Source of the DNA: Amycolatopsis balhimycina FH 1894
GTDB lineage: Bacteria > Actinomycetota > Actinomycetes > Mycobacteriales > Pseudonocardiaceae
Direction: 5' to 3'
Length of the DNA stretch: 64,000 nt
Assembly: GCF_000384295.1 (NCBI RefSeq)
Contig: NZ_KB913037.1
Span: forward strand, 1,531,975-1,595,974
The notes under the pieces are model-generated. The model made no database searches. It was not told the DNA's origin and worked only from the letters and a program-made list of their open reading frames with translations. The number at the start of each line of letters is the position of its first letter. Position 1 is the stretch's first letter. The position numbers and the translations under genes are program-made. Shown here one piece after another: positions 51,604 to 59,359 of the stretch.

Positions 51604-52745
51604 TTCTCCTCCACCGACGTCCAGTTCGCTTCTTCCGCAGCGCTCTTCTCGACGGCGGCCAGCACCCGCTGGACGCGCAGGCCGTCGTCGAAGCCCGGCT
51701 CGGGGTCGGTGCCCGCGCCGATGGCGTCCAGGAGGTCGGCGACCTCGTGGGTGAACGTGTGCTCGTAGCCGAGCAGGTGCCCCGGCGGCCACCACGCGCC
51801 GACGTAGGGGTGCTGCGGTTCGGTGACGAGGATGCGCCGGAACCCGGCTTCGGTGCCGGTGCCCGCGTACCACTGGAGTTCGTTCATCGCCTCGAAATCG
51901 AACGCCAGGCTCGCCTTCGACCCGTTGACCTCCAGCCGCATCGCGTTCTTGCGGCCCAGCGCGAACCGGGTCGCTTCGAAGGTCGCCACGGCGCCTCCGG
52001 ACAGCCGGGCCAGGAACAACGCGGTGTCGTCGACCGTCACCTCGTCCGCCCCGCCGTTCTCGGACGGCCGCTGCTTCACGAAGGTGTTCGTCAGCGCCGA
52101 GACGCCGGTGATCACGTCCCCGGTGACGAACTGGGCGGCGTCGACGATGTGCGCGCCCAGGTCGCCCAGCGCCCCCGAACCCGCGGACTCCTTCCGCAAC
52201 CGCCAGGTCATCGGCGCCTGCGGATCCGACAGCCAGTCCTGCAGGTACACCGAACGGACGTGCCGGATCTCCCCGAGCGCCCCGCTCGCCACCAGCTTCC
52301 TGGCGTGGGCGAGCGCGGGCACCCGGCGGTAGTTGAACGCGATCATGGCCCGTACCCCGCGCTCACGGGCCCGCCGCGCCGCCTCGGCCATCGCCTCGGC
52401 CTCCGCCACCGAGTTGGCCAGGGGTTTCTCGCACAGCACGTGCTTCCCGGCTTCCAGCGCGGCGATCGCGATCTCCGCGTGGCTGTCCCCCGGTGTGCAG
52501 ACGTCGACCAGGCTGACGTCGTCCCGGGCGACGAGCTTCCGCCAGTCGGTCTCGACGGCGTCCCAGCCGTACTTTTCCGCCGCCGCCTTGGCCCGGGTCT
52601 CGTCGCGGCCGCCGAGCACGGCGAGCCTCGGCACCAGCGGTGGGTCGAAGAACCGGTGCACGCTGCGCCAGGCGTGCGAATGCACCGCACCCATGAACGC
52701 GTGGCCCACCATGCCGATCCCGATGGTTTCCCGTGCCGGGCTCAT
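51600..52745 (-). CDS. Gfo/Idh/MocA-family NAD(P)-dependent sugar oxidoreductase
   Basis: 381 residues. Rossmann start [20 protein letters not shown], the family's EKPLANS motif in [52 protein letters not shown] (catalytic His/Asp region). ATG 52745 follows GGAGGGG. Oxidises or reduces a sugar hydroxyl, commonly at C3, in the cytoplasm. First metabolic gene after the importer; separated from the binding-protein gene by a palindromic repeat, and overlapping the next gene by ATGA. Confidence 0.93.
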   Translation of the reverse strand: MSPARETIGIGMVGHAFMGAVHSHAWRSVHRFFDPPLVPRLAVLGGRDETRAKAAAEKYGWDAVETDWRKLVARDDVSLVDVCTPGDSHAEIAIAALEAGKHVLCEKPLANSVAEAEAMAEAARRARERGVRAMIAFNYRRVPALAHARKLVASGALGEIRHVRSVYLQDWLSDPQAPMTWRLRKESAGSGALGDLGAHIVDAAQFVTGDVITGVSALTNTFVKQRPSENGGADEVTVDDTALFLARLSGGAVATFEATRFALGRKNAMRLEVNGSKASLAFDFEAMNELQWYAGTGTEAGFRRILVTEPQHPYVGAWWPPGHLLGYEHTFTHEVADLLDAIGAGTDPEPGFDDGLRVQRVLAAVEKSAAEEANWTSVEEK

Positions 52746-52759
52746 ACCCCTCCTCTGGA

Positions 52760-52814
52760 GTCCGTGAATGGCACATCGAGGGACTTAGAGTCCGTGAATG
52801 TGCCATTCACGGAC
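52760..52814. repeat. Tandem copies of a GTCCGTGAATG palindrome
   Basis: GTCCGTGAATG (52790-52800) and its exact reverse complement CATTCACGGAC (52804-52814) surround TGC. A degenerate copy beginning GTCCGTGAATGGCACAT lies 30 bp before, at 52760. Located between the sugar-binding-protein stop and the oxidoreductase start; may act as a terminator or mRNA stabiliser. Confidence 0.8.
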
Positions 52815-52824
52815 TTGGCCCCGG

Positions 52825-53880
52825 TCAGGAATCGAAGCCGACGTCGAGGTACTGGTCGACGTTCTCCTTCGTCACCACCGCCGAGTACGTGGTGATCTCG
52901 GCCGGGATGTCGTGCTCGGCCAGGTCGCCGATCCCCTTGTTCTGCCCGAGCAGACGGGCGAGCGCGACCGCCGTCGAGGCCATCGACGGGCTGTAGAGCA
53001 CCGTCGCCTTGATCGGCGAGGAGTCGGCCTTGATCAGGTTCATCATGTTCTTCGAGCCGGCGCCGCCGACCATGATGAACTCCTTGCGGCCCGCGGTGTC
53101 GATCGCCGCGTTGACGCCGATGCCCTGGTCGTCGTCGTGGTTCCACAACGCGTCCAGCTTGGGCGCGCCCTGGAGCAGGTTCGCGGTCTGCTGCTCCCCC
53201 GACTCCGACGTGAACTGCGCCGACACCCGCGGCCCGACCTTGAACCCGGCGCGTCCCAACGCGTCCTTGAAGCCCTTGCTGCGTTCCTGGGTCAGTGGCA
53301 GCGAGTCGATCCCGGCGACCTCGCCGATGACCGGGTTCGCGACGTTCTTCTTCTTGAGTTCGGCGGCGATGTAGTTGCCCGCGTTGACGCCCATCCGGTA
53401 GTTGTCACCGCCGATCCACGTTCTATACGCCAGCGGCGTGTCGAAAACGCGGTCGAGGTTGATCACCGGGATGCCCGCGTCCATCGCCTGCTGGCCGACC
53501 GCGGTGAGCGCTTTGCCGTCGAAGGGCAGGATCACCAGGACGTTGACCTTCGCGTTGATCAGCGTCTCCACCTGGGAGATCTGCTGGTTGACGTCGTTGG
53601 TGCCCTCGGTCGCGTTGAACTTCACCTCGCTGAACTTCTGCGCCTGGGCCTTGGCGTTCTTGGTGATCGCCGCGATCCAGCCGTGGTCGGCGGCCGGCGC
53701 GGAGAAGCCGATGGTGATCGGCTTGCCCGGCTGGGCGTTGTTGCCCGCGTTGGCGACCGGCGCGTTCGACTCCGAGTTCGCGGGCGTGTTCGACGTGCAG
53801 CCGGCCAGCAGCGCACCGGCGCCGACGGCGGCCCCGCCCAGCAGGAATCCCCGGCGGCCGAGGAAGGATTGTTCGGTCAT
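52825..53880 (-). CDS. Sugar ABC transporter binding lipoprotein (RbsB-like)
   Basis: 351 residues from ATG 53880. Lipoprotein leader with twin arginine (GRRGFLLGGAAVGAGALLAG then Cys-Thr-Ser), Peripla_BP_4 body: ITIGFSAPAADHGWIAAITK, VLVILPFDGKALTAVGQQAM, GIPVINLDRVFDTPLAYRTW, LDALWNHDDDQGIGVNAAID. Binds a mono- or small oligosaccharide outside the membrane and hands it to the permease encoded just upstream (18-bp gap). A sugar or sugar derivative is expected from family; the exact ligand is unknown. Confidence 0.94.
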   Translation of the reverse strand: MTEQSFLGRRGFLLGGAAVGAGALLAGCTSNTPANSESNAPVANAGNNAQPGKPITIGFSAPAADHGWIAAITKNAKAQAQKFSEVKFNATEGTNDVNQQISQVETLINAKVNVLVILPFDGKALTAVGQQAMDAGIPVINLDRVFDTPLAYRTWIGGDNYRMGVNAGNYIAAELKKKNVANPVIGEVAGIDSLPLTQERSKGFKDALGRAGFKVGPRVSAQFTSESGEQQTANLLQGAPKLDALWNHDDDQGIGVNAAIDTAGRKEFIMVGGAGSKNMMNLIKADSSPIKATVLYSPSMASTAVALARLLGQNKGIGDLAEHDIPAEITTYSAVVTKENVDQYLDVGFDS

Positions 53881-53898
53881 GACGGCCTCCAACGGTGA

Positions 53899-54897
53899 TT
53901 ACGGACCGGTCCTGGCTTTCCTGGCCCGGAACTGCAAGAGCACGGCGAGCACGATGATCACGCCCTTGGCGATGTTCTGGATGTCGGTGTCCAGGTTGTT
54001 GAGCGTGAAGATGTTCGACAGCACCGTGAAGATCAGCACGCCGACGAGGGTGCCGATGAGCGAGCCGCGGCCGCCGGTCAGCAGCGTGCCGCCGATGACC
54101 ACCGCCGCGATCGCGTCGAGCTCGTAGAACATGCCGTTGGTCGACGCGCCCGCCGTCGTCCGCGCGACGACCATGAGCGCGGCGATCCCGCAGCAGAGCC
54201 CGGCCACGCCGTAGACGAGCGCGAGGTGGCGCTTGACGTTGATCCCGGCCAGCCGCGACGCCTCGGCGTTGCCGCCCACCGCGTACGTCCGGCGGCCGAA
54301 CGTGGTGCGGTTGAGCACCACCCAGCCGACCGCGAAGACCAGCGCGAACAGCCAGATCAGCGTCGGGATGCCGAGGAAGCTGCCCCGGAAGAAGGCGAGG
54401 AAGTCCTGGTCGGCCACGACCTGGGTGCGCCGGCCGCTGATCCGTTCGGCGAGCCCGCGTGCCGAGACGTACATCGCCAGCGTGGCGATGAACGGCACGA
54501 CCTTGCCGTAGGCGACCAGCACGCCGTTGACCAGACCGCAGCCGAGCCCGACGGCGAGTCCACAAAGGACCATCACCCACGGGCCGTACGACTGGGTCGC
54601 CAGCGTCGTCAGCCAGACGCCGGCCAGGCCGACCATCGAGCCGACGGACAGGTCGATGCCGCCGCTGATGATCACGAACGTCATCCCGACGCTGACCACG
54701 CCGATCGCGGCGGCCAGCCGCAGGATCGTCGAGATGTTGCTTTCCGTGAAGAACAGCTCGGGCCGGGTGAACTGGCCGACCAGGCACAGCACGACGAGCA
54801 CGCCCGCCAGGCCGAGCAGCCGCGGGTCGGCGGAGAAGGTGAACCGCTTCCGTTCCGCGGGCAGCGCTTCCTGGGGCGGTGCTTGGATTTCGGTCAT
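53899..54897 (-). CDS. Sugar ABC transporter permease (RbsC-like)
   Basis: 332 residues, about ten membrane helices. BPD_transp_2 family: IGVVSVGMTFVIISGGIDLS, GSMVGLAGVWLTTLA, GLVNGVLVAYGKVVPFIATL, RTTFGRRTYAVGGNAEASRL, LDAIAAVVIGGTLLTGGRGS. Long (about 30 residues) cytoplasmic N-terminus. ATG 54897 overlaps the ATPase stop (ATGA). Forms the membrane channel of the importer. Confidence 0.95.
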   Translation of the reverse strand: MTEIQAPPQEALPAERKRFTFSADPRLLGLAGVLVVLCLVGQFTRPELFFTESNISTILRLAAAIGVVSVGMTFVIISGGIDLSVGSMVGLAGVWLTTLATQSYGPWVMVLCGLAVGLGCGLVNGVLVAYGKVVPFIATLAMYVSARGLAERISGRRTQVVADQDFLAFFRGSFLGIPTLIWLFALVFAVGWVVLNRTTFGRRTYAVGGNAEASRLAGINVKRHLALVYGVAGLCCGIAALMVVARTTAGASTNGMFYELDAIAAVVIGGTLLTGGRGSLIGTLVGVLIFTVLSNIFTLNNLDTDIQNIAKGVIIVLAVLLQFRARKARTGP

Positions 54898-56390
54898 GCC
54901 GCGCTCCCCTCGAGAATCACGTCGAGCACCTCGGCCTCGGTCAGCCCGGTGGAGCGCCGGTCGGCGAGGACACGGCCCTCGCGCAGCACCAGCACCCGGT
55001 CGGACAGCCCGAGCACCTCGGGGATTTCGCTGGACACCAGCACGATCGCCACGCCGCTCGCGGCCAGCTCGTCGATCAGCCGGTACAGCTCGGCACGGGC
55101 GCCGACGTCGACGCCGCGCGTCGGCTCGTCGAGCAGCAGCACCCGGCACCCGCGGACCAGCCACCGCGCGAGCACGGCCTTCTGCTGGTTGCCGCCGGAC
55201 AGCGTGCGGACGATCCGCCGGGGGTCGGCGGGCCGCAGGTCGAGGCGCCGCAGGCTCGCCCCGGCGTCGTCGAGTTCCTTGGCTCGCTCGGTGAAGCCGA
55301 GCTTCGCGTACCGGTCGAGGCTGGCCAGCGTCACGTTGTGCACCACCGGCAGGTCGAGCAGCAGGCCCTGGCTCTTGCGTTCCTCGGGCGCGAGGCCGAC
55401 GCCCGCCTTGACCGCCGCTTGGACGCCGGGGCCGAGCGGTTTGCCCTGCACCGTCACGGTTCCGCGGTCGGCCTTGCGGGCGCCGAAGATCGTCTCCAGC
55501 AGCTCGCTGCGGCCCGAGCCGACCAGGCCGGCGATGCCGACGACCTCGCCGGCGTGGACGGTGAAGCTCACGTCCTCGAACTCACCGGTCCGGGAGAGAT
55601 TCTTGACGGCGAGGGCGGTCTCCGGCCTCGCGTGGCCGTCGTGACGCGGCCCGAAGACCGTCTCCACCTTGCGCCCGGCCATCAGCGCGACCAGGTCGGC
55701 GGTCGGCGTCGCGGCGGCGTCGAGGCCGGTGCCGACGGTCCGGCCGTCCTTGAGCACGGTCACCCGGTGCCCGATCCGGCGCAGCTCTTCGAGCCGGTGC
55801 GAGATGTAGACGACCGCGACGCCGTCGGCGGTCAGCTCGCCGACGATGCGGAAGAGGTTGTCGACCTCCTCCCCGGCCAGCGCGGCGGTGGGTTCGTCCA
55901 TCACGAGCAGCCGGGCGTCGTGGGCGAGGGCACGGGCCATCGAGACCAGCTGCTGCCCGGCGGCGGAGAGCCTCCCGACCTCGGTCGACGGCCGGATGCC
56001 CGGGTGCCCGAGCCGGGCCATCAGGCGAGCGGCCTCGGCACGGGCCTGGGAGATCCGGGTGAACCCGAAGCGGGCGCGTTCGTGGCCGAGGAAGATGTTG
56101 TCCGCCACCGAAAGCCCGGGCACGAGGTCGAGCTCCTGGTACATCGTGGCGATGCCCAGCCGCAGGGCGTCGACCGGCGACCCGAGTTCGACGCGCTCGC
56201 CGTTCCAGGTCAGCTCGCCCGCGTCCGGCCGGTGCGCGCCGGAGAGGACCTTGATCAGCGTCGACTTCCCGGCGCCGTTCTGGCCGAGCAGGCAGTGCAC
56301 CTCGCCGGGTTCGACGTCGAGGTCGACGCCGTCGAGCGCGCGCACGCCCGGGAAGGTCTTCACGATCCCGCGAACGGAAAGCAGGCTCAT
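54894..56390 (-). CDS. Sugar ABC transporter double ATPase (RbsA-like)
   Basis: 498 residues, two fused ATPase domains. First: Walker A LLGQNGAGKSTLIKVLSG, signature LSAAGQQLVSMARAL, Walker B RLLVMDEPTAAL. Second: degenerate Walker A IAGLVGSGRSELLETIFGAR (normal for RbsA), signature LSGGNQQKAVLARWL, Walker B RVLLLDEPTRGVDV. ATG 56390 overlaps the ROK repressor stop. Drives the ribose/xylose-class importer of this cluster. Confidence 0.95.
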   Translation of the reverse strand: MSLLSVRGIVKTFPGVRALDGVDLDVEPGEVHCLLGQNGAGKSTLIKVLSGAHRPDAGELTWNGERVELGSPVDALRLGIATMYQELDLVPGLSVADNIFLGHERARFGFTRISQARAEAARLMARLGHPGIRPSTEVGRLSAAGQQLVSMARALAHDARLLVMDEPTAALAGEEVDNLFRIVGELTADGVAVVYISHRLEELRRIGHRVTVLKDGRTVGTGLDAAATPTADLVALMAGRKVETVFGPRHDGHARPETALAVKNLSRTGEFEDVSFTVHAGEVVGIAGLVGSGRSELLETIFGARKADRGTVTVQGKPLGPGVQAAVKAGVGLAPEERKSQGLLLDLPVVHNVTLASLDRYAKLGFTERAKELDDAGASLRRLDLRPADPRRIVRTLSGGNQQKAVLARWLVRGCRVLLLDEPTRGVDVGARAELYRLIDELAASGVAIVLVSSEIPEVLGLSDRVLVLREGRVLADRRSTGLTEAEVLDVILEGSAA

Positions 56391-57574
56391 ACCGTCGCCT
56401 CCTCGGCGAGCGTCGGGTTCGCGAACAGCCGCTCGGCCGCCAGGTGCGCGGCACCCCGCAGCGGGGCCCGCAGGCCGAGGCCGGACGCCACGACCCGGGC
56501 CTGGCCGAGCGGCCGGGCGGCCAGCTCGACGCGGACCGGTTCGACCAGCCACTCCCCCAGCTCCGCGAAGTAGCCGCCGAGCACGACGACGTCCGGGTCG
56601 AGCACGTCGACCACAGTGGACAGTGCGATGCCGAGCGCGACGCCGAGTTCGTGGACCGCGGTCGCCGTGCGCTGGTCACCGCGCCGGATGCGGTCCTTGA
56701 GCAGCGCGACGCGGCCTTCGACGCCGGCGGAAGGATCGTGCAGCGGGTCGCCCGGGGCAGCGGCCGCGCGCAGGACGGCGGCCAGGTTCGCCTTCGTCTC
56801 CAGGCAGCCCGTCCGGCCGCAGGTGCAGCGTTCGCCGGACGGGTCGACGGCGATGTGCCCGACCTCGCCGGCGAAACCGCGCGCGCCACGCAGGATCGTG
56901 CCGCCGGAGACGAACCCGCCGCCGACGGCCGTGCCGCCGCCGAGGTAGAACAGCTCGGTCCCGGTGCCCGCGACCGACTCGGCGAGGGCGCCGAGGTTGG
57001 CGTCGTTGTCCACGGCGATGGCGGCGGCCGGGACGGCCAGCCGGGCCGCCATGAGGCCGGCGATTTCCGCGTCGCGCCAGCGCAATGCCGGGGCGAACCG
57101 CAGCACGGCGGCGGCCGAGTCGACCAGGCCGGGCACCGAGATCGCGACCCCGACCGGTGGACCGGGCAGCACCGCCTGCGCCAGGCGGGCGAGTTCGTCC
57201 ATCCCGGCGGGGAGCCCGAGCGCGGCGACGTCGACGGCCTCGGTCCGCTCGGCCAGGACCCGGCCGGACAGGTCGGTGACCAGGGCCGACAGCCGGTCGG
57301 CTTCGATACCCAGAGCCAGTGCGTACGCGTCTTCGCCGTGCAGCTCGACCAGCCGGCTCGGCCGCCCGTTGCCGGGGAGGACCCCGGCGGGCCGGACCAG
57401 GCCGCGCTCGGCGAGTTCGGTGAGCAGGCCGGGGACCGCCGACTTCGCGATCCCGCAGCGGGCTGCCAGCTGCGTGCGCGAGAGCGGGCCGGTGCGCAGT
57501 GCCCGCAGGACCGCGGCCAGGTTCGCCGTACGCGGGCTCGCCGAGCCGGCTCGCCTCGTTCCGGTGACGGCCAC
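56387..57574 (-). CDS. ROK-family repressor of the sugar cluster
   Basis: 395 residues from GTG 57574 (upstream TTG at 57598 less likely; GGGGG precedes the GTG). Winged helix LSRTQLAARCGIAKSAVPGL, then a sugar-kinase-like body: DNDANLGALAESVAG, GGTAVGGGFVSGG, GFAGEVGHIAVDPSG and the zinc motif CTCGRTGCLE. ROK repressors release DNA when a sugar binds. As first gene of the importer operon it most likely autoregulates through the paired GCACTTTG / GCGAAAGT sites just upstream. Confidence 0.92.
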   Translation of the reverse strand: MAVTGTRRAGSASPRTANLAAVLRALRTGPLSRTQLAARCGIAKSAVPGLLTELAERGLVRPAGVLPGNGRPSRLVELHGEDAYALALGIEADRLSALVTDLSGRVLAERTEAVDVAALGLPAGMDELARLAQAVLPGPPVGVAISVPGLVDSAAAVLRFAPALRWRDAEIAGLMAARLAVPAAAIAVDNDANLGALAESVAGTGTELFYLGGGTAVGGGFVSGGTILRGARGFAGEVGHIAVDPSGERCTCGRTGCLETKANLAAVLRAAAAPGDPLHDPSAGVEGRVALLKDRIRRGDQRTATAVHELGVALGIALSTVVDVLDPDVVVLGGYFAELGEWLVEPVRVELAARPLGQARVVASGLGLRAPLRGAAHLAAERLFANPTLAEEATV

Positions 57575-57604
57575 GATGCCCCCATCTTGCGCTGACAACT
57601 GAAC

Positions 57605-57631
57605 GCACTTTGTCTCTCAGGCAGCGAAAGT
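57605..57631. promoter_or_regulatory. Candidate ROK operator, proximal site
   Basis: GCACTTTG and GCGAAAGT separated by 11 bp, 31-57 bp upstream of the ROK start codon. The same two half-sites recur in the distal site on the opposite strand. Confidence 0.55.
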
Positions 57632-57713
57632 AGGGTGACTGGCATCACTCGTCAAGGTGATGTCCACGCGACAAGGCCGGTTTTCACCCGGATAGACGTG
57701 CGAAACCGGACAG

Positions 57714-57732
57714 ACTTTCGCTCCCAAAGTGC
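57714..57732. promoter_or_regulatory. Candidate ROK operator, distal site
   Basis: ACTTTCGCTCCCAAAGTGC, whose reverse complement reads GCACTTTG-GGA-GCGAAAGT: the same 8-mers as the proximal site with a 3-bp instead of 11-bp spacer. Lies in the AT-richer centre of the 305-bp ROK/ROK gap, which also holds the 57807 repeat and no gene. Confidence 0.6.
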
Positions 57733-57806
57733 AAAAGCCTGCTCGATCTGGACGTTACACTGTGGACGCGTTCAGCAACTGAGCGTGGCACCACAGCCCG
57801 TCCCCG

Positions 57807-57865
57807 GACGTCATGAACGACCCTTTCATGGCGTCTGACGTCATGAAAGAGTCGTTCACTGCGTC
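57807..57865. repeat. Inverted repeat, ATGAACGA..TTTCAT type
   Basis: Two 29-bp arms separated by 1 nt (57807-57835 and 57837-57865) are imperfect inverted copies. Each contains an ATGAA(C/A)GA(C/G)(C/T)C-type core, for instance CATGAACGACCCTTTCATG. Situated just after the second ROK gene's stop; same general design as the repeats at 44729 and 52760. Confidence 0.8.
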
Positions 57866-57879
57866 GGTGCCGGGGCGGG

Positions 57880-59082
57880 TCAGCTGCTGAGGGTGAAAGC
57901 CCGGTCCGTGGCCGACCAGGCGGCCCCGATCACGCCCGCCGTCTCGCCCAGCTCGGACAGCACGATCGGGAGGTTTCCGGTGGCCAGCGGCAGCGAGCGC
58001 CGGTACACCGCGCTGCGCACCTCGGCGAGCAGCTGGTGCCCGAGCTGGGCCACCCCGCCGCCGATCACCACCATCCCCGGGTTGATGAAGCAGACCAGCG
58101 AGGCGATGACCTGGCCGAGCCGTCGCCCGCCGTCACGAATGAGGTTGACCGCGCCGGAGTCGCCCGCCGCGGCGGCCCGGCCGACGTCGCGGGCGGTGAT
58201 CGCCCCGCGTTCGGCGGCCGCCTCGGCAAGGTGCGCCGACCGGCCGCTGCGCGCCAGGGCCAGCCCGTCGCGGGCCAGCGCGGCGCCGCCGAAGTAGGCC
58301 TCCAGGCAGCCGACCTCGCCGCACGCGCAGGTCGGGCCGAAGTCGTCGAGCCGGATGTGCCCGATGTCGCCTGCCGTGCCCGCGACCCCGCGGTAGACCT
58401 TGCCGCCGAGCACGATCCCGCAGCCGATCCCGGTGCCGATCTTGACGAACATCAGGTCGTCGGTCGAGCGCGCGACCCCGGCGTGCCGCTCCCCGAGCGC
58501 CATCGCGTTGACGTCGTTGTCCACCGCGACCGGGCAGCCCCAGAGCCCGCCGAGGTGGTCGCGCACGTTGAACCGGTCCCAGCCGGGCATGATCGGCGGC
58601 GCGACCGGCATGCCTTCGGCGAAGCTGACCGGCCCCGGCAGCCCGATGCCCGCCGCGACCAGCCGGCCGGGTGCCTCGTCCCGGACCTTCGCGGCGAGCT
58701 CGGCGACCCGCCGCAGCACCGGGTGCGGCCCCTGCCGCACATCGCAGTCCTCGACGGCGTGCGCGAGCACTTCGCACGAAGCGTCGGTGACGGCCACACC
58801 GACCGACGTCGCGCCGACGTCCACCGCGAGCACCCGCAGCTCGCCGGCGAGCCGGACCAGCGTCGACCGCCGCCCGCCCCGGCTGGCCGACGGCCCCGCG
58901 GCCTCGACGAGCCCAACCTCGGCCAGCCGCGCCACCTCGGCGCCCACCCGGGCGCGCGGCAGTTCCAGCCGCTCCCCCAGCTCGACCCGCGACATCGGCC
59001 CCTCGTCCCGCAGCAGGGTGAGCAACCGGGTCTGGTGCCGGGTTTCGACCATCGACTGCTCCGGGGTGGGTGCCGCGCTCAT
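57880..59082 (-). CDS. ROK-family transcriptional regulator
   Basis: 400 residues from ATG 59082. Helix-turn-helix LLTLLRDEGPMSRVELGERL, ELPRARVGAEVARL, then AVDVGATSVGVAVTDAS, DNDVNAMALGERHAG, FVKIGTGIGCGIVLGGKVYR, GDIGHIRLDDFG and the zinc motif CACGEVGCLEA. Longer N-terminal half than ROK 1. No adjacent divergent operon is visible except the iron-box lipoprotein, so its target is unclear; it may control the upstream sugar cluster or distant genes. Confidence 0.92.
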   Translation of the reverse strand: MSAAPTPEQSMVETRHQTRLLTLLRDEGPMSRVELGERLELPRARVGAEVARLAEVGLVEAAGPSASRGGRRSTLVRLAGELRVLAVDVGATSVGVAVTDASCEVLAHAVEDCDVRQGPHPVLRRVAELAAKVRDEAPGRLVAAGIGLPGPVSFAEGMPVAPPIMPGWDRFNVRDHLGGLWGCPVAVDNDVNAMALGERHAGVARSTDDLMFVKIGTGIGCGIVLGGKVYRGVAGTAGDIGHIRLDDFGPTCACGEVGCLEAYFGGAALARDGLALARSGRSAHLAEAAAERGAITARDVGRAAAAGDSGAVNLIRDGGRRLGQVIASLVCFINPGMVVIGGGVAQLGHQLLAEVRSAVYRRSLPLATGNLPIVLSELGETAGVIGAAWSATDRAFTLSS

Positions 59083-59100
59083 TCGCCTCAGCGTAGTGCG

Positions 59101-59226
59101 TCGAAGGCGGCGCTTGGCTGGACCTTCACCCGGGCCACCGGGGCCGTGAACGTGGGGCCGCACAACGACGACCCGGCGTCCTCGACGTCCGTGCTCACCG
59201 CGGTCGGCCGGCTGTACGCGGCTTGA
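59101..59226 (+). pseudogene. Orphan C-terminal coding fragment, family not recognised
   Basis: Upstream of ROK 2 the plus strand encodes SKAALGWTFTRATGAVNVGP then HNDDPASSTSVLTAVGRLYA-A and a stop, with strongly biased third positions. The reading frame continues to the left only as antisense of the ROK gene, so just the last ~40 residues of some lost protein remain. Confidence 0.4.
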
Positions 59227-59268
59227 GCGTGACGCCGTGCGGCGGAGACGGTCGTCACTCCCGGTAAG

Positions 59269-59287
59269 TATGGTCAGGCTTACCTTA
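59269..59287. promoter_or_regulatory. Iron-box-like element (IdeR/DmdR type)
   Basis: TATGGTCAGGCTTACCTTA matches most positions of the 19-bp actinobacterial iron box (TTAGGTTAGGCTAACCTAA), including the central AGGCT-ACC. A GGTAAG..CTTACC inverted repeat overlaps it. It is followed by TTATAT and lies 73 bp before the lipoprotein start. Confidence 0.6.
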
Positions 59288-59359
59288 TATGCTGGCCCGG
59301 CCCTGCCCCGCGGTGCCCGAACCGGCCGGGGACGACCCTTTCGCAGGACAGGACTGATC

